Of a stretch of 64,000 nt of DNA, positions 26,527-36,292 are shown in pieces. A program made the translations under genes and the position numbers. A model generated the notes under the pieces. The model searched no databases and had not been told where the DNA came from. It was given only the letters and a program-made list of their open reading frames with translations. Source of the stretch: Nocardia blacklockiae (lineage in GTDB: Bacteria; Actinomycetota; Actinomycetes; Mycobacteriales; Mycobacteriaceae); the NCBI RefSeq assembly GCF_015477355.1, contig NZ_JADLRJ010000003.1, positions 620,001 through 684,000 of the forward strand, read 5' to 3'. Positions within the stretch are counted from its first letter, which is position 1; every line of letters begins with the position of its first letter.

Positions 26527-27630
26527 TTGCGAACCTCAGGCGACATCGGCGACCCGACTACTCCCCAGGCCGGCATCGGAGCCGGCGGCAACGGCTCGAG
26601 CCCGGCCGCGCGGACCGTGCGTTCCAGCATCGAACTCGCTCCTGAATCCGTCTTCGGCTTCCTCGGCTCGGCCGACGCGAACCTCCGGGAACTGGAGCGT
26701 CTGCTCGACGCCGACATCCACGTCCGAGGCAATTCGGTGACGCTCACCGGCCGCGCCGCCGACGTGGCGCTGGCCGAGCGCGTGATCGAGCAGCTGGTGG
26801 CCCTGACCGGTCGCAACCGGGTCGTGACGCCGGAGGCGGTGCGCCACACGTTCTCCATGCTCACCGAGGGCTCCTCCGATTCCCCGGCCGAGGTGCTTAG
26901 CCTGGACATCCTGTCCCGCCGCGGCAAGACCATCCGCCCCAAGACGCTGAACCAGAAGCGCTACGTCGACGCCATCGACGAGCACACCATCGTGTTCGGC
27001 ATCGGTCCCGCCGGCACCGGCAAGACCTACCTGGCGGTGGCCAAGGCCGTGCAGGCGCTGCAGGGCAAGCAGGTCAGCCGGATCATCCTCACCCGGCCCG
27101 CGGTGGAGGCGGGCGAGCGGCTGGGCTTCCTGCCGGGCACGCTGAACGAGAAGATCGATCCGTACCTGCGCCCGCTCTACGACGCGCTGCACGACATGAT
27201 GGACCCCGAGGCCATCCCGAAGCTGATGCAGTCCGGTGTCATCGAGGTGGCGCCGCTGGCCTACATGCGCGGCCGCTCGCTCAACGACTCCTTCATCATC
27301 CTGGACGAGGCACAGAACACCACGCCCGAGCAGATGAAGATGTTCCTGACGCGGCTGGGCTTCGGCTCCAAGATCGTCGTCACCGGCGACATCACCCAGG
27401 TCGACCTGCCCGGCGGCACCCGGTCCGGCCTGCGCGTGGTGAGCGACATCCTCACCGACATCGACGACATCCATTTCGCCGAGCTGAACTCGAGCGATGT
27501 GGTGCGCCACCGCCTGGTCTCGGACATCGTCGACGCCTACGACCGCTACGAGGCCGAGGACCGCCCGCAGCTGCCGCACTACCCGGGCAACCGCGCCCAG
27601 CGCCGGGCCGCGGGCCGATCGCGGCGGTGA
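26527..27630 (+). CDS. phoH: PhoH-like ATPase
   Basis: This 367-residue protein has an N-terminal KH-like region (residues 30-110), then the PhoH ATPase with Walker A GPAGTGKT at 160-167, Walker [10 protein letters not shown] near 256 and sensor [13 protein letters not shown]. It is probably an RNA-linked ATPase working with YbeY in ribosome and RNA quality control. A TTG start gives an N-terminus similar in length to the mycobacterial PhoH1; a later GTG at the VRSS position is the alternative. It heads the phoH-ybeY-corC-cdd-era run. Confidence 0.88.
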   Translation: MRTSGDIGDPTTPQAGIGAGGNGSSPAARTVRSSIELAPESVFGFLGSADANLRELERLLDADIHVRGNSVTLTGRAADVALAERVIEQLVALTGRNRVVTPEAVRHTFSMLTEGSSDSPAEVLSLDILSRRGKTIRPKTLNQKRYVDAIDEHTIVFGIGPAGTGKTYLAVAKAVQALQGKQVSRIILTRPAVEAGERLGFLPGTLNEKIDPYLRPLYDALHDMMDPEAIPKLMQSGVIEVAPLAYMRGRSLNDSFIILDEAQNTTPEQMKMFLTRLGFGSKIVVTGDITQVDLPGGTRSGLRVVSDILTDIDDIHFAELNSSDVVRHRLVSDIVDAYDRYEAEDRPQLPHYPGNRAQRRAAGRSRR

Positions 27631-27678
27631 TCGCGGGCGCTGCCGGGACATCCCACCCCCGCCCATTAGGCTGACAGG

Positions 27679-28233
27679 GTGAGCATCGAGATCGCCAACG
27701 AATCGGGTATGGACGTATCCGAGGAAGAGCTCGTCAGTGTCGCGCGCTTCGTGATCGGCCGGATGGATGTGCACCCTGCGGCCGAGTTGTCCATGGTGCT
27801 GGTCGATCTCGACACCATGGCCGATCTGCACATGCGCTGGATGGATCTGCCCGGCCCGACCGACGTGATGTCGTTCCCGATGGACGAACTCGAGCCGGGC
27901 GGACGCCCCGACAGCGGCGAGCCCGGCCCGTCCATGCTCGGCGACATCGTGCTCTGCCCCGAGTTCGCGGCCGCCCAGGCGACCAAGGCGGGCCACGCGC
28001 TCGACCACGAACTGGCGCTGCTGACCGTGCACGGCGTCCTGCACCTGCTCGGCTACGACCACGCCGAGCCGGAGGAGGAGAAGGAGATGTTCGGCCTGCA
28101 GAACCGGCTGCTCGCCGAGTGGTACGAGAGCCTGCGCGAGGCGCAGCGGCGTGCCGAACTGGCCGAGCGCGACCGCCGCCTGCTGGGCAAGACCGGCTTC
28201 ACCGCTCCCGGCGACCCGTTGGACCCGGCGTGA
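27679..28233 (+). CDS. ybeY: Endoribonuclease YbeY
   Basis: This 184-residue metalloprotein has the zinc triad His118, His122 and His128 ([11 protein letters not shown]). It also has the upstream PTDVMSFP and [10 protein letters not shown] motifs of YbeY. It matures 16S rRNA and takes part in ribosome quality control. The C-terminal 35 residues are a charged extension. TAGGCT ends 6 nt before the GTG, so the transcript may also start here. Confidence 0.95.
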   Translation: MSIEIANESGMDVSEEELVSVARFVIGRMDVHPAAELSMVLVDLDTMADLHMRWMDLPGPTDVMSFPMDELEPGGRPDSGEPGPSMLGDIVLCPEFAAAQATKAGHALDHELALLTVHGVLHLLGYDHAEPEEEKEMFGLQNRLLAEWYESLREAQRRAELAERDRRLLGKTGFTAPGDPLDPA

Positions 28234-28264
28234 GCGAACTACCGCGAAAGCGGCGGGGCACGGC

Positions 28265-29587
28265 GTGAATTCGCTGGTTCTGCTACTCCTGGCGATCCTG
28301 CTGGTGCCGGTCGGCGGCGTGTTCGCGGCCATCGACGCCGCCCTGGCCACCATCTCGCCCGCGCGCGTCGAGGACCTGGTGCGCGCCGACCGCGGCGGCG
28401 CGCGGCGACTGGCCCGCATCGTGGTGGATCGTCCCCGCTACGTGAACCTGATGGTGCTGCTGCGGCTGATCTGCGAGATCACCGCCACCGTCCTGCTCGC
28501 GGCCGCGCTGAGCGACTGGCTGAGCACCGGGTGGGCGCTGCTGCTCACCGCGGTGGTGATGGTGGTGGTCGACTACGTGGTGATCGGTGTCGGCCCGCGC
28601 ACGCTGGGCCGTCAGCACGCCTATTCGATCTCGCTGGGCGCGGCGCTGCCGCTGCAGGCGATCGGTTCGCTGCTGGGCCCGGTGAGCCGGCTGCTGATCC
28701 TGATCGGCAACGCGATCACCCCGGGCCGCGGATTCCGCAACGGCCCCTTCGCCTCCGAGGTGGAGCTGCGCGAGGTCGTGGACATGGCCCAGCAGAGCGG
28801 CGTGGTCGACTCCGACGAGCGCCGGATGATCCAGTCGGTCTTCGAACTCGGCGACACCGCCGCCCGCGCGGTGATGGTGCCGCGCACCGAGATGGTGTGG
28901 ATCGAGGCGGACAAGACCGCGGCGCAGGCGATGTCGCTGGCGGTGCGGTCGGGGCATTCGCGCATTCCGGTGATCGGCGAGAACGTCGACGACATCGTGG
29001 GCGTCGTCTATCTGAAGGACCTGGTGCCCTACGCCGACCGCGGCCGCAAGGTGCGGGTGCGCGAGGTGATGCGCCCGCCGGTGTTCGTGCCCGACTCCAA
29101 GCCGCTGGACGCGCTGCTGGACGAGATGCAGCGCCGCCGCATCCACATGGCGCTGCTGGTCGACGAGTACGGCGGCATCGCCGGGCTGGTCACCATCGAG
29201 GACGTGCTCGAGGAGATCGTGGGCGAGATCGCCGACGAGTACGACACCGACGAGATCGCCCCGATCGAGGACCTCGGCAACGGCAAGTACCGGGTGTCGG
29301 CGCGGCTGTCGGTGGACGATCTCGGCGAGCTGTTCGAGATGGACATCGAGGAAGAGGACGTCGACACCGTGGGCGGCCTGCTGGCGCACGCGCTGGGCCG
29401 GGTCCCGCTGCCGGGCTCGAAGGTGGTGGTGCACGGGCTGCAACTGCGCGGCGAGGGCGGCGCCGACGCGCGCGGCCGGGTCCGGGTGCACACCGTGGTG
29501 GTGAAGCGCGCGCCGGAGAAGGTGGAAGCGAAAAGCAAGGGGGACAACGAGTTTGCCGGACACGAGGATGGAGAAGGCGATGGGTGA
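28265..29587 (+). CDS. CNNM/CorC-type CBS-domain membrane protein
   Basis: This 440-residue protein has an N-terminal DUF21 region with four spans, then two CBS domains ([28 protein letters not shown]) with the conserved [27 protein letters not shown]-terminal CorC_HlyC domain comes last. Family members export Mg2+ or regulate divalent cations; older annotation calls them haemolysins. It sits between ybeY and era, as in mycobacteria, and overlaps the next gene by 8 bp. Confidence 0.9.
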   Translation: MNSLVLLLLAILLVPVGGVFAAIDAALATISPARVEDLVRADRGGARRLARIVVDRPRYVNLMVLLRLICEITATVLLAAALSDWLSTGWALLLTAVVMVVVDYVVIGVGPRTLGRQHAYSISLGAALPLQAIGSLLGPVSRLLILIGNAITPGRGFRNGPFASEVELREVVDMAQQSGVVDSDERRMIQSVFELGDTAARAVMVPRTEMVWIEADKTAAQAMSLAVRSGHSRIPVIGENVDDIVGVVYLKDLVPYADRGRKVRVREVMRPPVFVPDSKPLDALLDEMQRRRIHMALLVDEYGGIAGLVTIEDVLEEIVGEIADEYDTDEIAPIEDLGNGKYRVSARLSVDDLGELFEMDIEEEDVDTVGGLLAHALGRVPLPGSKVVVHGLQLRGEGGADARGRVRVHTVVVKRAPEKVEAKSKGDNEFAGHEDGEGDG

Positions 29588-30059
29588 CACCGCGGAACTC
29601 GGTGCCGAGGACAACAAACTGCTGGTGCTGGCGCGGGGCGCGATGGGCCGCACCGGCGGCGGCAGCGGCGCCGCGGTGCGCGACACCGACGGCCGCACCT
29701 ACGCCGCCGGCGCGGTGGAACTGCGTGCCCTGTCGCTGACCGCGCTGCAGGCGGCGGTGGCGGCCGCGATCTCCAGTGGCGCAGAGGGTTTCGAGGCCGC
29801 GGTGGTAGTCGGCGGGCAGCGTTCGGACGCCGGGGTGGCGGCCGTGCACGAGGTGTCCGAGAACGCGACCATCGTGCTCACCGACCGCAAGGGCGCGGTC
29901 GTCGAGACGTTCACCGGCACGGCCGGGACGAAACGCGGTGCGGGAAAGGAGAACCCGTACGGGGTGGAGAATCCGATCGGCGGTGAGGTCACCGCGGGGC
30001 GGCGGGGCAACCTGCCGGAGGATTTCGACCCGAACACCGAGTCCGGGGTGTTCGAGTGA
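29580..30059 (+). CDS. Cytidine-deaminase-like protein
   Basis: This 159-residue protein resembles the small cytidine-deaminase-fold protein between corC and era in Mycobacterium (Rv2365c). It shows [35 protein letters not shown], corresponding to the deaminase N-terminal half. The usual zinc motifs HAE and PCxxC are absent ([15 protein letters not shown] instead), so it is unlikely to be an active deaminase. The ATG follows GGAGAAGG; ATG 12 bases or TTG 27 bases earlier are possible. Its stop overlaps the era start (GTGA). Confidence 0.7.
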   Translation: MGDTAELGAEDNKLLVLARGAMGRTGGGSGAAVRDTDGRTYAAGAVELRALSLTALQAAVAAAISSGAEGFEAAVVVGGQRSDAGVAAVHEVSENATIVLTDRKGAVVETFTGTAGTKRGAGKENPYGVENPIGGEVTAGRRGNLPEDFDPNTESGVFE

Positions 30060-30973
30060 GCGCCGGGTCGCGCGACGGCGAATTCCGTTCCGGCTTCGTC
30101 TGTTTCGTCGGCCGGCCCAACACCGGCAAATCGACGCTCACCAACGCCATGGTGGGTCAGAAGATCGCCATCACCTCCTCGCGCCCGCAGACCACCCGCC
30201 ACACCATCCGCGGCATCGTGCATCGGGAGCACGCCCAGCTGATCCTCGTCGACACGCCCGGGTTGCACCGGCCGCGCACGCTGCTGGGGCAGCGGCTCAA
30301 CGATCTGGTGCGCGACACCTATTCCGAGGTCGACGTCATCGCTTTGTGCATCCCCGCCGACGAGAAGATCGGGCCCGGCGATCGGTGGATCGTGCAGCAG
30401 ATCAGGCAGATGGCGCCCAAGACCACGCTGCTCGGCGTGGTCACCAAGATCGACAAGGTGAGCCGGGACCAGGTCGCCCAGCAGCTGGTGGCCGTGTCGC
30501 AGCTGCTCGGTCCGGAGGCCGAGGTGGTGCCGGTGTCGGCGGTGAAGGGCGAGCAGGTCGAGGTGCTCGTCGACGTGATCGCCGCGCAGATGCCCGAGGG
30601 CCCGGCGTTCTACCCCGACGGCGAGCTGACCGACGAGCCCGAGGAAACGCTCATGGCCGAGCTGATCCGCGAGGCCGCGCTGGAGGGCGTCCGCGACGAG
30701 CTGCCGCATTCGCTGGCCGTCGTGATCGAGGAGGTGCTGCCGCGCGAGGAGCACGAGGACATGCTCGACGTGCACGCGCTGCTCTACGTGGAGCGCCCGA
30801 GTCAGAAGGCGATCGTGATCGGCAAGGGCGGTTCGCGGCTCAAGGAGGTCGGCACCGCGGCTCGCAAACAGATCGAGCACATCCTCGGTACCCGCATCTA
30901 CCTGCATCTGCACGTCAAGGTCGCCAAGGACTGGCAGCGCGACCCCAAGCAGCTGGGGAAGCTGGGTTTCTAG
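30056..30973 (+). CDS. era: GTPase Era
   Basis: This 305-residue GTPase has G1 GRPNTGKS (19-26), G3 VDTPGLH, G4 TKID, G5 SAVKG and a C-terminal KH domain with IVIGKGGSRLKEVGTAARKQIE. It binds 16S rRNA and assists 30S assembly. The GTG overlaps the upstream stop by four bases, and its own stop overlaps the convergent amidase stop by four bases. Confidence 0.97.
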   Translation: MSAGSRDGEFRSGFVCFVGRPNTGKSTLTNAMVGQKIAITSSRPQTTRHTIRGIVHREHAQLILVDTPGLHRPRTLLGQRLNDLVRDTYSEVDVIALCIPADEKIGPGDRWIVQQIRQMAPKTTLLGVVTKIDKVSRDQVAQQLVAVSQLLGPEAEVVPVSAVKGEQVEVLVDVIAAQMPEGPAFYPDGELTDEPEETLMAELIREAALEGVRDELPHSLAVVIEEVLPREEHEDMLDVHALLYVERPSQKAIVIGKGGSRLKEVGTAARKQIEHILGTRIYLHLHVKVAKDWQRDPKQLGKLGF

Positions 30974-32385
30974 TCGGCCCACCAGGGCTCGGGGCGGTGG
31001 CGGTCCCAGCGCTGCTCCGATTCGAGTTGTGCGGCAAGGGAAATCAGGAGCGGTTCGGAGTCGGCCGGGCCCAGCAGCTGGGCTCCGACCGGCAGTCCGG
31101 CTTCGGTGAAGCCCGCCGGCACGTTGATTGCGGGCCAGCCCAGCACATTCCACGGCCAGGTGTACGGGCAGGCGGCGGTGATGAGGGCGTCGGTAGCGGA
31201 GACGCCGAGGCCGTCCATGGCGTCGACCGGCGGGGGCGGGGTGGCGGTGGTGGGGGCGAGGACCACGTCGTAGTCGTCGAAGAAGCGGCCGATCCGCTTG
31301 TGCAGCAGCGGTTCCGCGGCGCGGGCGGCGAACAGGGCCGGGCCGCCGAGCAGCAGGCCCACCGCCGCGTTGCATCGAGTGCGTGAATCCACCTGTGCGC
31401 CGGGCAGTTCCGCCAGTGCCGCGCGGATGCCCGCCATCGAGCGCGGCAGGAAGCTGGCGCCGATGAGGAGGCCGTAGTGCAGGTCGGCGACGGTCACCTC
31501 GTGCCCGAGCCGGCGCAGCGTCTTGGCGGTGTCGTGCACGCGTGCCGCGACCTCGCGGTCCAGGGCGGTCCTGGTCGCGGTGAACGGAATGCGCAGCGAC
31601 AGTGCGATCTTCAGCCGTCCGGGATCGCGGCCCACCGCGTCGGAGACGCGCAGTGGGGCCGGTGTGTGCTTGTCGCCCGGATGCGGTCCGGCGGCGGCAT
31701 CGAGCAGCAGGGCCGCGTCGGCCACTGTGCGCGCGAGCGGTCCGTTCACCGTGAGCCCGTGGAAGGCTTCGGTCAGCGGCCAGGTGGAGATGCGGCCGCG
31801 CTGCGGTTTGATGCCGACCAGATTCGTCCACGCCGACGGGATCCGCACCGAACCGGCCCCGTCGGAACCGAGCGCGGCGGGGACCAGCCCGGCGGCGACC
31901 GCGGCGGCCGACCCGCCCGAGGAGCCGCCCGGGGTGTGCTCGGCGTGCCAGGGATTGCGGGTGTAGCCGAAGGCGGGCGCGTCGGTGAACGGCCACTGCC
32001 CGATCTCGCAGGTGTTGGTCTTGCCGACGATCACCGCGCCGGCCGCCCGCAATCGACGCACCGATTCGGCGTCCTCGGTCTTCGGCGGGAAGTCCCCGCC
32101 GCAGCCGAAAGCCGTTGGCTCCCCGGCGATATCGGTGTCGTCTTTGATCGCGATCGGGACGCCGAGCAGCGGCAGCCTGGTGCCCGCCGCGTGCCGCCGG
32201 TCGGCCTCGGCCGCCTCCGCGAGGGCGCGCTCGCGGCGGACCACCCGGAAGGCGTTGAGTCGCGGCTGCGCGGCGTCGATGCGGTCGAGGGCGGCGGTGG
32301 TGGCGGCCACCGAGGTGGTCGTGCCGCGGTCGATGGCGGCGGCCAGCTCGGCCAATCCGAGGTCGCGGGTCGGCGCGGTGGTCAT
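30970..32385 (-). CDS. Amidase signature family enzyme
   Basis: This 471-residue amidase has the Ser-cisSer-Lys triad visible as Lys81 (AIKDDTDIAG), Ser155 (TPGGSSGGSAAA) and Ser179 (SDGAGSVRIPS). It hydrolyses an amide, substrate not predictable. It is the equivalent of mycobacterial amiA2, which also sits between era and recO. The ATG was taken with GGAG upstream; the longer in-frame extension lacks conserved sequence. Confidence 0.88.
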   Translation of the reverse strand: MTTAPTRDLGLAELAAAIDRGTTTSVAATTAALDRIDAAQPRLNAFRVVRRERALAEAAEADRRHAAGTRLPLLGVPIAIKDDTDIAGEPTAFGCGGDFPPKTEDAESVRRLRAAGAVIVGKTNTCEIGQWPFTDAPAFGYTRNPWHAEHTPGGSSGGSAAAVAAGLVPAALGSDGAGSVRIPSAWTNLVGIKPQRGRISTWPLTEAFHGLTVNGPLARTVADAALLLDAAAGPHPGDKHTPAPLRVSDAVGRDPGRLKIALSLRIPFTATRTALDREVAARVHDTAKTLRRLGHEVTVADLHYGLLIGASFLPRSMAGIRAALAELPGAQVDSRTRCNAAVGLLLGGPALFAARAAEPLLHKRIGRFFDDYDVVLAPTTATPPPPVDAMDGLGVSATDALITAACPYTWPWNVLGWPAINVPAGFTEAGLPVGAQLLGPADSEPLLISLAAQLESEQRWDRHRPEPWWAD

Positions 32386-32562
32386 GGTGATCTCCGTCTC
32401 GTGGGTCCCTTGCTGGCAACGTAGCGCGCAGCTGGTCATTCGTCCAGTTTGGTGGTGTGGTTCAGACGTTCTCGAATTGTGATATCGCCCGGCGGCATTT
32501 CCGCAGGTCGCTCGACCGGCATCGGCGGCGCGGACGGCGTAATCCCCCTACGATTCATCTCC

Positions 32563-32976
32563 GTGAAGTGGATGTCCCGGGCGTTCGGCTCGAAAGAGCT
32601 ACCGCTGCAACTGCGTTCGGATCTCGAGTCGGAAGGGATCGTGGTCTTCGGCCCGGTCGGAGGGTCCGTGGCGCACCGCAGTTATCGGACCTCGCTGCAT
32701 TACGCCTCCTCGAACTGGGAGAACATCGCCGGCGGCACCATCGCGATGAGTCGCCGCCGCCTGATCGTGTGGGGCAATCGGACGCCGCTGGTCGACGTCC
32801 CGCTCGGCCACCCCGCGGTCACGATGGAACCCCAAGGCCCCGAACGCATGCTCCTCGAGGCCGACGATTTCGCCATTGACCGCTCCCGCACCGGCTGGAC
32901 CACCTTGCTACTCCGCACGATTCACGCCCCACGCATCATGCAGGTGTACGCGGAGGGAGTGTGGGTGCAGCCGTAG
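32563..32976 (+). CDS. Hypothetical protein, leaderless start
   Basis: A 137-residue soluble protein that I cannot assign. It is mostly strands, with SVAHRSYRTSLHYASSNWENIAGGTIAMSR, LIVWGN and a Trp-rich end, reminiscent of PH-like small domains. No ribosome site precedes it, but TACGAT lies 8 nt before the GTG, which fits a leaderless start. ATG three codons later is the alternative. Confidence 0.6.
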   Translation: MKWMSRAFGSKELPLQLRSDLESEGIVVFGPVGGSVAHRSYRTSLHYASSNWENIAGGTIAMSRRRLIVWGNRTPLVDVPLGHPAVTMEPQGPERMLLEADDFAIDRSRTGWTTLLLRTIHAPRIMQVYAEGVWVQP

Positions 32977-32992
32977 GCCTGGTCTACTGAGT

Positions 32993-33023
32993 TTGCATCC
33001 TGTACCCGAGTACAGGCTTACCG
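32993..33023 (+). promoter_or_regulatory. MerR-type promoter with 19-bp spacer
   Basis: TTGCAT and TTACCG are separated by 19 bp, and the spacer is filled by the perfect dyad CCTGTAC-CCGA-GTACAGG (32999-33016). The over-long spacer with a centred palindrome is the hallmark of MerR-family control. It lies directly before the CC-motif gene whose operon includes the merR-like gene. Confidence 0.8.
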
Positions 33024-33030
33024 TGGCGTC

Positions 33031-33375
33031 ATGACGAATTCGCCTGACGCAGCCGACTGGGCCCCCGACGCCTGCACGCTGCCGACAGCCGAGCAGCCGA
33101 CCCGAGTCGCCGAGTTCGGCCGCTTCTTCGCCGAATCGGTACGGCGGGTACACCGAGTCACACCGACATCGCTAGAGCTGACGCTGGCGGCCGAGGCCGA
33201 ACCGGTCGCCCGCGACCTCGCGGCCCGGGAGTCGAGCTGCTGCTCGTTCTTCCGCTTCGAATTCATCTCGACCGATGCGGATTCGGTGATGCGGGTCGAA
33301 GTGCCCGACTCCTACGCCGAGGTGCTGGACGCGTTCGCCGCGCAAGCCACCGCCGCAAGGGGTGAGCCGCAGTGA
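33031..33375 (+). CDS. Small Cys-Cys protein linked to MerR
   Basis: This 114-residue protein has the conserved core VRRVHRVTPTSLELTL...RDLAARESSCCSFFRFEF. I recall it as a frequent neighbour of MerR genes in actinobacteria. The vicinal Cys69-Cys70 pair could bind a soft metal or thiol reagent. It is the first gene behind the MerR-type promoter, and its stop overlaps the regulator start by four bases, so both are co-expressed. Function is not known. Confidence 0.7.
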   Translation: MTNSPDAADWAPDACTLPTAEQPTRVAEFGRFFAESVRRVHRVTPTSLELTLAAEAEPVARDLAARESSCCSFFRFEFISTDADSVMRVEVPDSYAEVLDAFAAQATAARGEPQ

Positions 33376-33803
33376 CCACGGGGCTGCGCACCGGCGAGTT
33401 GGCGGCCGCGGCGGGCGTGAACACGCAGACGCTGCGCTACTACGAACGCCGCGGACTACTGGCCGCGCCGGACCGCACACTTGGCGGGCACCGGCTGTAT
33501 CCGGCGCAGGCGGTGACGGTACTCCGAGTGATCAAGGCCGCGCAGCGGTTCGGGTTCACTCTCGACGAGGTCGCCGAACTGCTCGGCACGACCCATCGCG
33601 GTCGTCGCCGTCGCGAGGGCGGATTGCGGACTCACGCGGCGGCGAAGCTGACCGAGATCGACGCGAAACTGGCCGAGCTGACCGCGGTGCGCGACACCCT
33701 GCGCGCCGCGCTGGCAGCCGGATGTGACGATCTGCTGACATGCAGCACCGTGCCGGATTGCCCCGTGCCTTTCGACGCCATGGATCGGACCGAAGTCGAG
33801 TAG
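33372..33803 (+). CDS. MerR family metal-type regulator
   Basis: This 143-residue MerR protein has the helix-turn-helix GELAAAAGVNTQTLRYYERRGLL, a dimerisation helix, and the C-terminal cysteines Cys118, Cys124 and Cys130 (AGCDDLLTCSTVPDCPVP) where metal sensors of the family hold their ligands. There is no Cys near residue 80, so it is not a typical mercury MerR. Zn, Cu, Cd or an oxidant are possible signals. It should act on the 19-bp-spaced promoter ahead of its own operon. Confidence 0.85.
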   Translation: MTTGLRTGELAAAAGVNTQTLRYYERRGLLAAPDRTLGGHRLYPAQAVTVLRVIKAAQRFGFTLDEVAELLGTTHRGRRRREGGLRTHAAAKLTEIDAKLAELTAVRDTLRAALAAGCDDLLTCSTVPDCPVPFDAMDRTEVE

Positions 33804-33827
33804 GTCCGCTGGACATAGGCTGCGGTC

Positions 33828-34163
33828 ATGACTGTCGCGCGTTCGATCCTGCTGTTCGTCCTGGCCGCGATGGCCGAGATCGGTGGCGCCTGGCTGGTGT
33901 GGCAAGGCGTGCGGGAACACCGCGGGTGGACATGGATCGGTGCCGGAATCATCGCCCTGGGCGTGTACGGCTTCGTAGCCACACTGCAACCGGACGCGAA
34001 CTTCGGGCGCATCCTCGCCGCCTACGGCGGAGTGTTCGTGGCCGGCTCCCTACTGTGGGGCGTCGTCGCGGACGGCTTCCGGCCGGACCGCTGGGACATC
34101 ACCGGTGCCGCCCTCTGCCTACTCGGCGTCGCGGTCATCATGTACGCGCCCCGGGTGGGGTGA
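33828..34163 (+). CDS. YnfA/UPF0060 family membrane protein
   Basis: This 111-residue protein with four spans matches the UPF0060 pattern ([69 protein letters not shown]). Members resemble small multidrug transporters. It lies 24 bp behind the MerR gene, so it may be the efflux arm of this metal/oxidant module; TAGGCT 6 nt before the ATG could also give its own leaderless transcript. Confidence 0.85.
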   Translation: MTVARSILLFVLAAMAEIGGAWLVWQGVREHRGWTWIGAGIIALGVYGFVATLQPDANFGRILAAYGGVFVAGSLLWGVVADGFRPDRWDITGAALCLLGVAVIMYAPRVG

Positions 34164-34496
34164 AAGTTGCCTTCGGTCAGAGGAGTAGTCGGTTTCGGGT
34201 GTTCGCTTCCCGTAACCGGGCGATTGCCGAAATCGCGCAAGGTGCGCACCCCGCCGCAATCCCACTGCGCAGCTGGCAGGCCGGCTTTCACGGCGATCTA
34301 GGTCGAGCGCTGGCCACCGACCGCGCGACCCGCGTTCGGAGTGTTCAACCCCTCGTAACCGCCGAACAGTTGGCGCCGCAGTATGTCCACAATAATGTGC
34401 TGATTTGCGAGACCGTCACCGCGCTGCTGCCTACCGCGCCGCGTGATCACACGGGACGCGAATTGCGTGGGCTCGCTCATCGCATGGGATTGGCAC
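34164..34496. other. Gene-free or decayed region
   Basis: No intact gene. It probably contains the eroded 5' part of the RibD-C gene whose 3' end follows, but I cannot align it. Confidence 0.35.
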
Positions 34497-34769
34497 CGCG
34501 GTAGCCGCGTCGTACTGCGGGGGCGGCCGGCCGAGGAGGTGGCGGCGCTCAAGGCTGTGCCCGGGCGGGACATCGTCACTACCGGCAGTATCACGCTGGT
34601 GCATTTCCTGATCGCCGCGGGACTGGTCGACGAATATCGGCTCTTCGTATATCCCGTGGTCCTCGGCAAGGGCACGCGGCTGTTCACCACCGGAGTGCCG
34701 AAGCTGCGGCTGGTCGAGTCCAAGCCGTTCGAATCCGGCGTGGTGCTGTTGCGCTATCGGACCGACTGA
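34497..34769 (+). pseudogene. RibD-C/dihydrofolate-reductase-like gene remnant
   Basis: Only the C-terminal 90 residues of a RibD-C reductase-like protein are recognisable: SRVVLRGRPAEEVAALK, GRDIVTTGSITLVHFL, LVDEYRLFVYPVVLGKGTRLF. Full members are around 180-210 residues with an N-terminal nucleotide-binding half, which is missing here. A 108-residue frame can start upstream but its first 20 residues do not fit the family. It is most likely a truncated relic. Confidence 0.65.
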
Positions 34770-34858
34770 TCGGGTGGGCGAGACGTGTTCGGCGCAACAA
34801 CGGTGGGCTTTCGTGTGTGGTGTGCCGTGGGGGTGGTGGGGCGTGGGAGGATGGGCGG

Positions 34859-35626
34859 GTGAGGCTGTATCGGGACCATGCGATTGTGGTGCGCCAGCAC
34901 AAGCTGGGGGAGGCCGATCGTATTGTCACGTTGCTGACGCGGCAGCATGGGCTGGTGCGGGCGGTGGCCAAGGGGGTGCGGCGGACGCGGTCGAAGTTCG
35001 GGGCGCGGTTGGAGCCGTTCGCTTATGTGGACATTCAGTTGTATCCGGGGCGGAATCTCGACACCGTCACCCAGGTGCATACGGTGGAGGCGTTCGCGGC
35101 CGATATCGTCGCCGACTACGGCCGGTACACCACTGCCTGCGCGGTGCTGGAGACCGCCGAGCGGCTGGCCGGTGAGGAGCGCGCTCCCGCGCCCCGGCTG
35201 CACACGCTGACCGCGGGCGCGCTGCGCGCGATCGCCGCGCACCAGCGGCCGCACGAGTTGATTCTCGACGCGTTCCTGTTGCGCGCCATGGGTTTCGCGG
35301 GCTGGGCGCCGGCGCTGGACGAATGCGCGCGCTGTGCCACCCCGGGCCCGCACCGGGCCTTCCACGTGGCGGCCGGGGGAGCGGTGTGCGTGCACTGCCG
35401 TCCGCCGGGTTCGGCCACTCCGGCGGTGGGCGTGCTGGATCTGATGAACGCCCTCTACCGCGGCGAATGGTCGGGCGTGGACGCCATTCCCGAACAGGTG
35501 CGCCGCCAGGCGAGCGGGCTCACCGCCGCCCACCTGCAATGGCATCTGGAACGCCAGCTCCGCACCCTGCCGCTCATCGAACGCACCCGCCCGCACGGGA
35601 TCGCGGAGGAGAGCCGCGTCGGCTGA
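34859..35626 (+). CDS. recO: DNA repair protein RecO
   Basis: This 255-residue protein has an N-terminal OB fold (YRDHAIVVRQHKLGEADRIVTLLTRQHG...RRTRSKFGARLEPF). A helical domain with a zinc finger at Cys156/159 and Cys177/180 follows. It loads RecA on SSB-coated DNA with RecR. The GTG was chosen because GGGAGG lies upstream and the OB fold then starts at once. Confidence 0.94.
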   Translation: MRLYRDHAIVVRQHKLGEADRIVTLLTRQHGLVRAVAKGVRRTRSKFGARLEPFAYVDIQLYPGRNLDTVTQVHTVEAFAADIVADYGRYTTACAVLETAERLAGEERAPAPRLHTLTAGALRAIAAHQRPHELILDAFLLRAMGFAGWAPALDECARCATPGPHRAFHVAAGGAVCVHCRPPGSATPAVGVLDLMNALYRGEWSGVDAIPEQVRRQASGLTAAHLQWHLERQLRTLPLIERTRPHGIAEESRVG

Positions 35627-35720
35627 GCAGCCCGCGCCGAACTCCCTCGACCACAGCCTGCGCGACCACGCCGACACCCACAGCCCCTACCCTGCCTCCG
35701 CCACTGCGGTCGGTTGCCGC

Positions 35721-36197
35721 CTAGCTCGGCTCGGGTTGGCTCGGTGCGGGCCTGTTCACTCGTTCGCTCACGACGAGCGTGACCGCGGCCAGTACATAGA
35801 ACGGCGACATGAACAGCAGGACGCTCGACTCGCCCCCGCCGGTACTGCTTTGTAGCGCCGACAGGCCGAGGTATCCGTCTGCCACGCCGAGCGCGGCCAG
35901 AAGCAGTGCGGCCCACCGGGTTCCGATGCGCGCGTACTTGACCGGCAGCACCAGGGCGACCGCGGGCACCAGCACCGCGAGGCCGGACTCGGTGAGATAT
36001 TCCAGCCATTGCTCGGGCCACGGCGGCGACGACAGGAGGACCGTCTGGGCGATCATCACATCGCCCTCGAAGGGCTCGACGTCGTCGGCGACCAGGTCCG
36101 GCACGCTGGTATCGAGCCCCTGGGGGAGTACGGCCAGGACGAGGGTGCACACCCGCCAGAACATGGCCGAGGGCCGCCACAGTACGAATCTTGTCAT
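35721..36197 (-). CDS. Hypothetical membrane protein
   Basis: This 158-residue protein has about four spans (SAMFWRVCTLVLAVLPQG, GLAVLVPAVALVLPV, RWAALLLAALGVADGYLGL, SPFYVLAAVTLVVSE). I recognise no family. The ATG follows GGGAG by 5 nt. It lies between recO and marR on the opposite strand to recO. Confidence 0.55.
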   Translation of the reverse strand: MTRFVLWRPSAMFWRVCTLVLAVLPQGLDTSVPDLVADDVEPFEGDVMIAQTVLLSSPPWPEQWLEYLTESGLAVLVPAVALVLPVKYARIGTRWAALLLAALGVADGYLGLSALQSSTGGGESSVLLFMSPFYVLAAVTLVVSERVNRPAPSQPEPS

Positions 36198-36292
36198 TGC
36201 CGCTCCCACCCGATCGCCTTCCGGCGGGCGACATTACCGGTGTCGCGGTGGTCCCGAAAACCCACTCGGCACGACCGATCGTGCGGGGCAGT

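Noticed and set aside
29699-32419. Very long minus-strand open frame across era and the amidase
   Set aside because: It is antisense to era and out of frame with the amidase; both real genes show family motifs.
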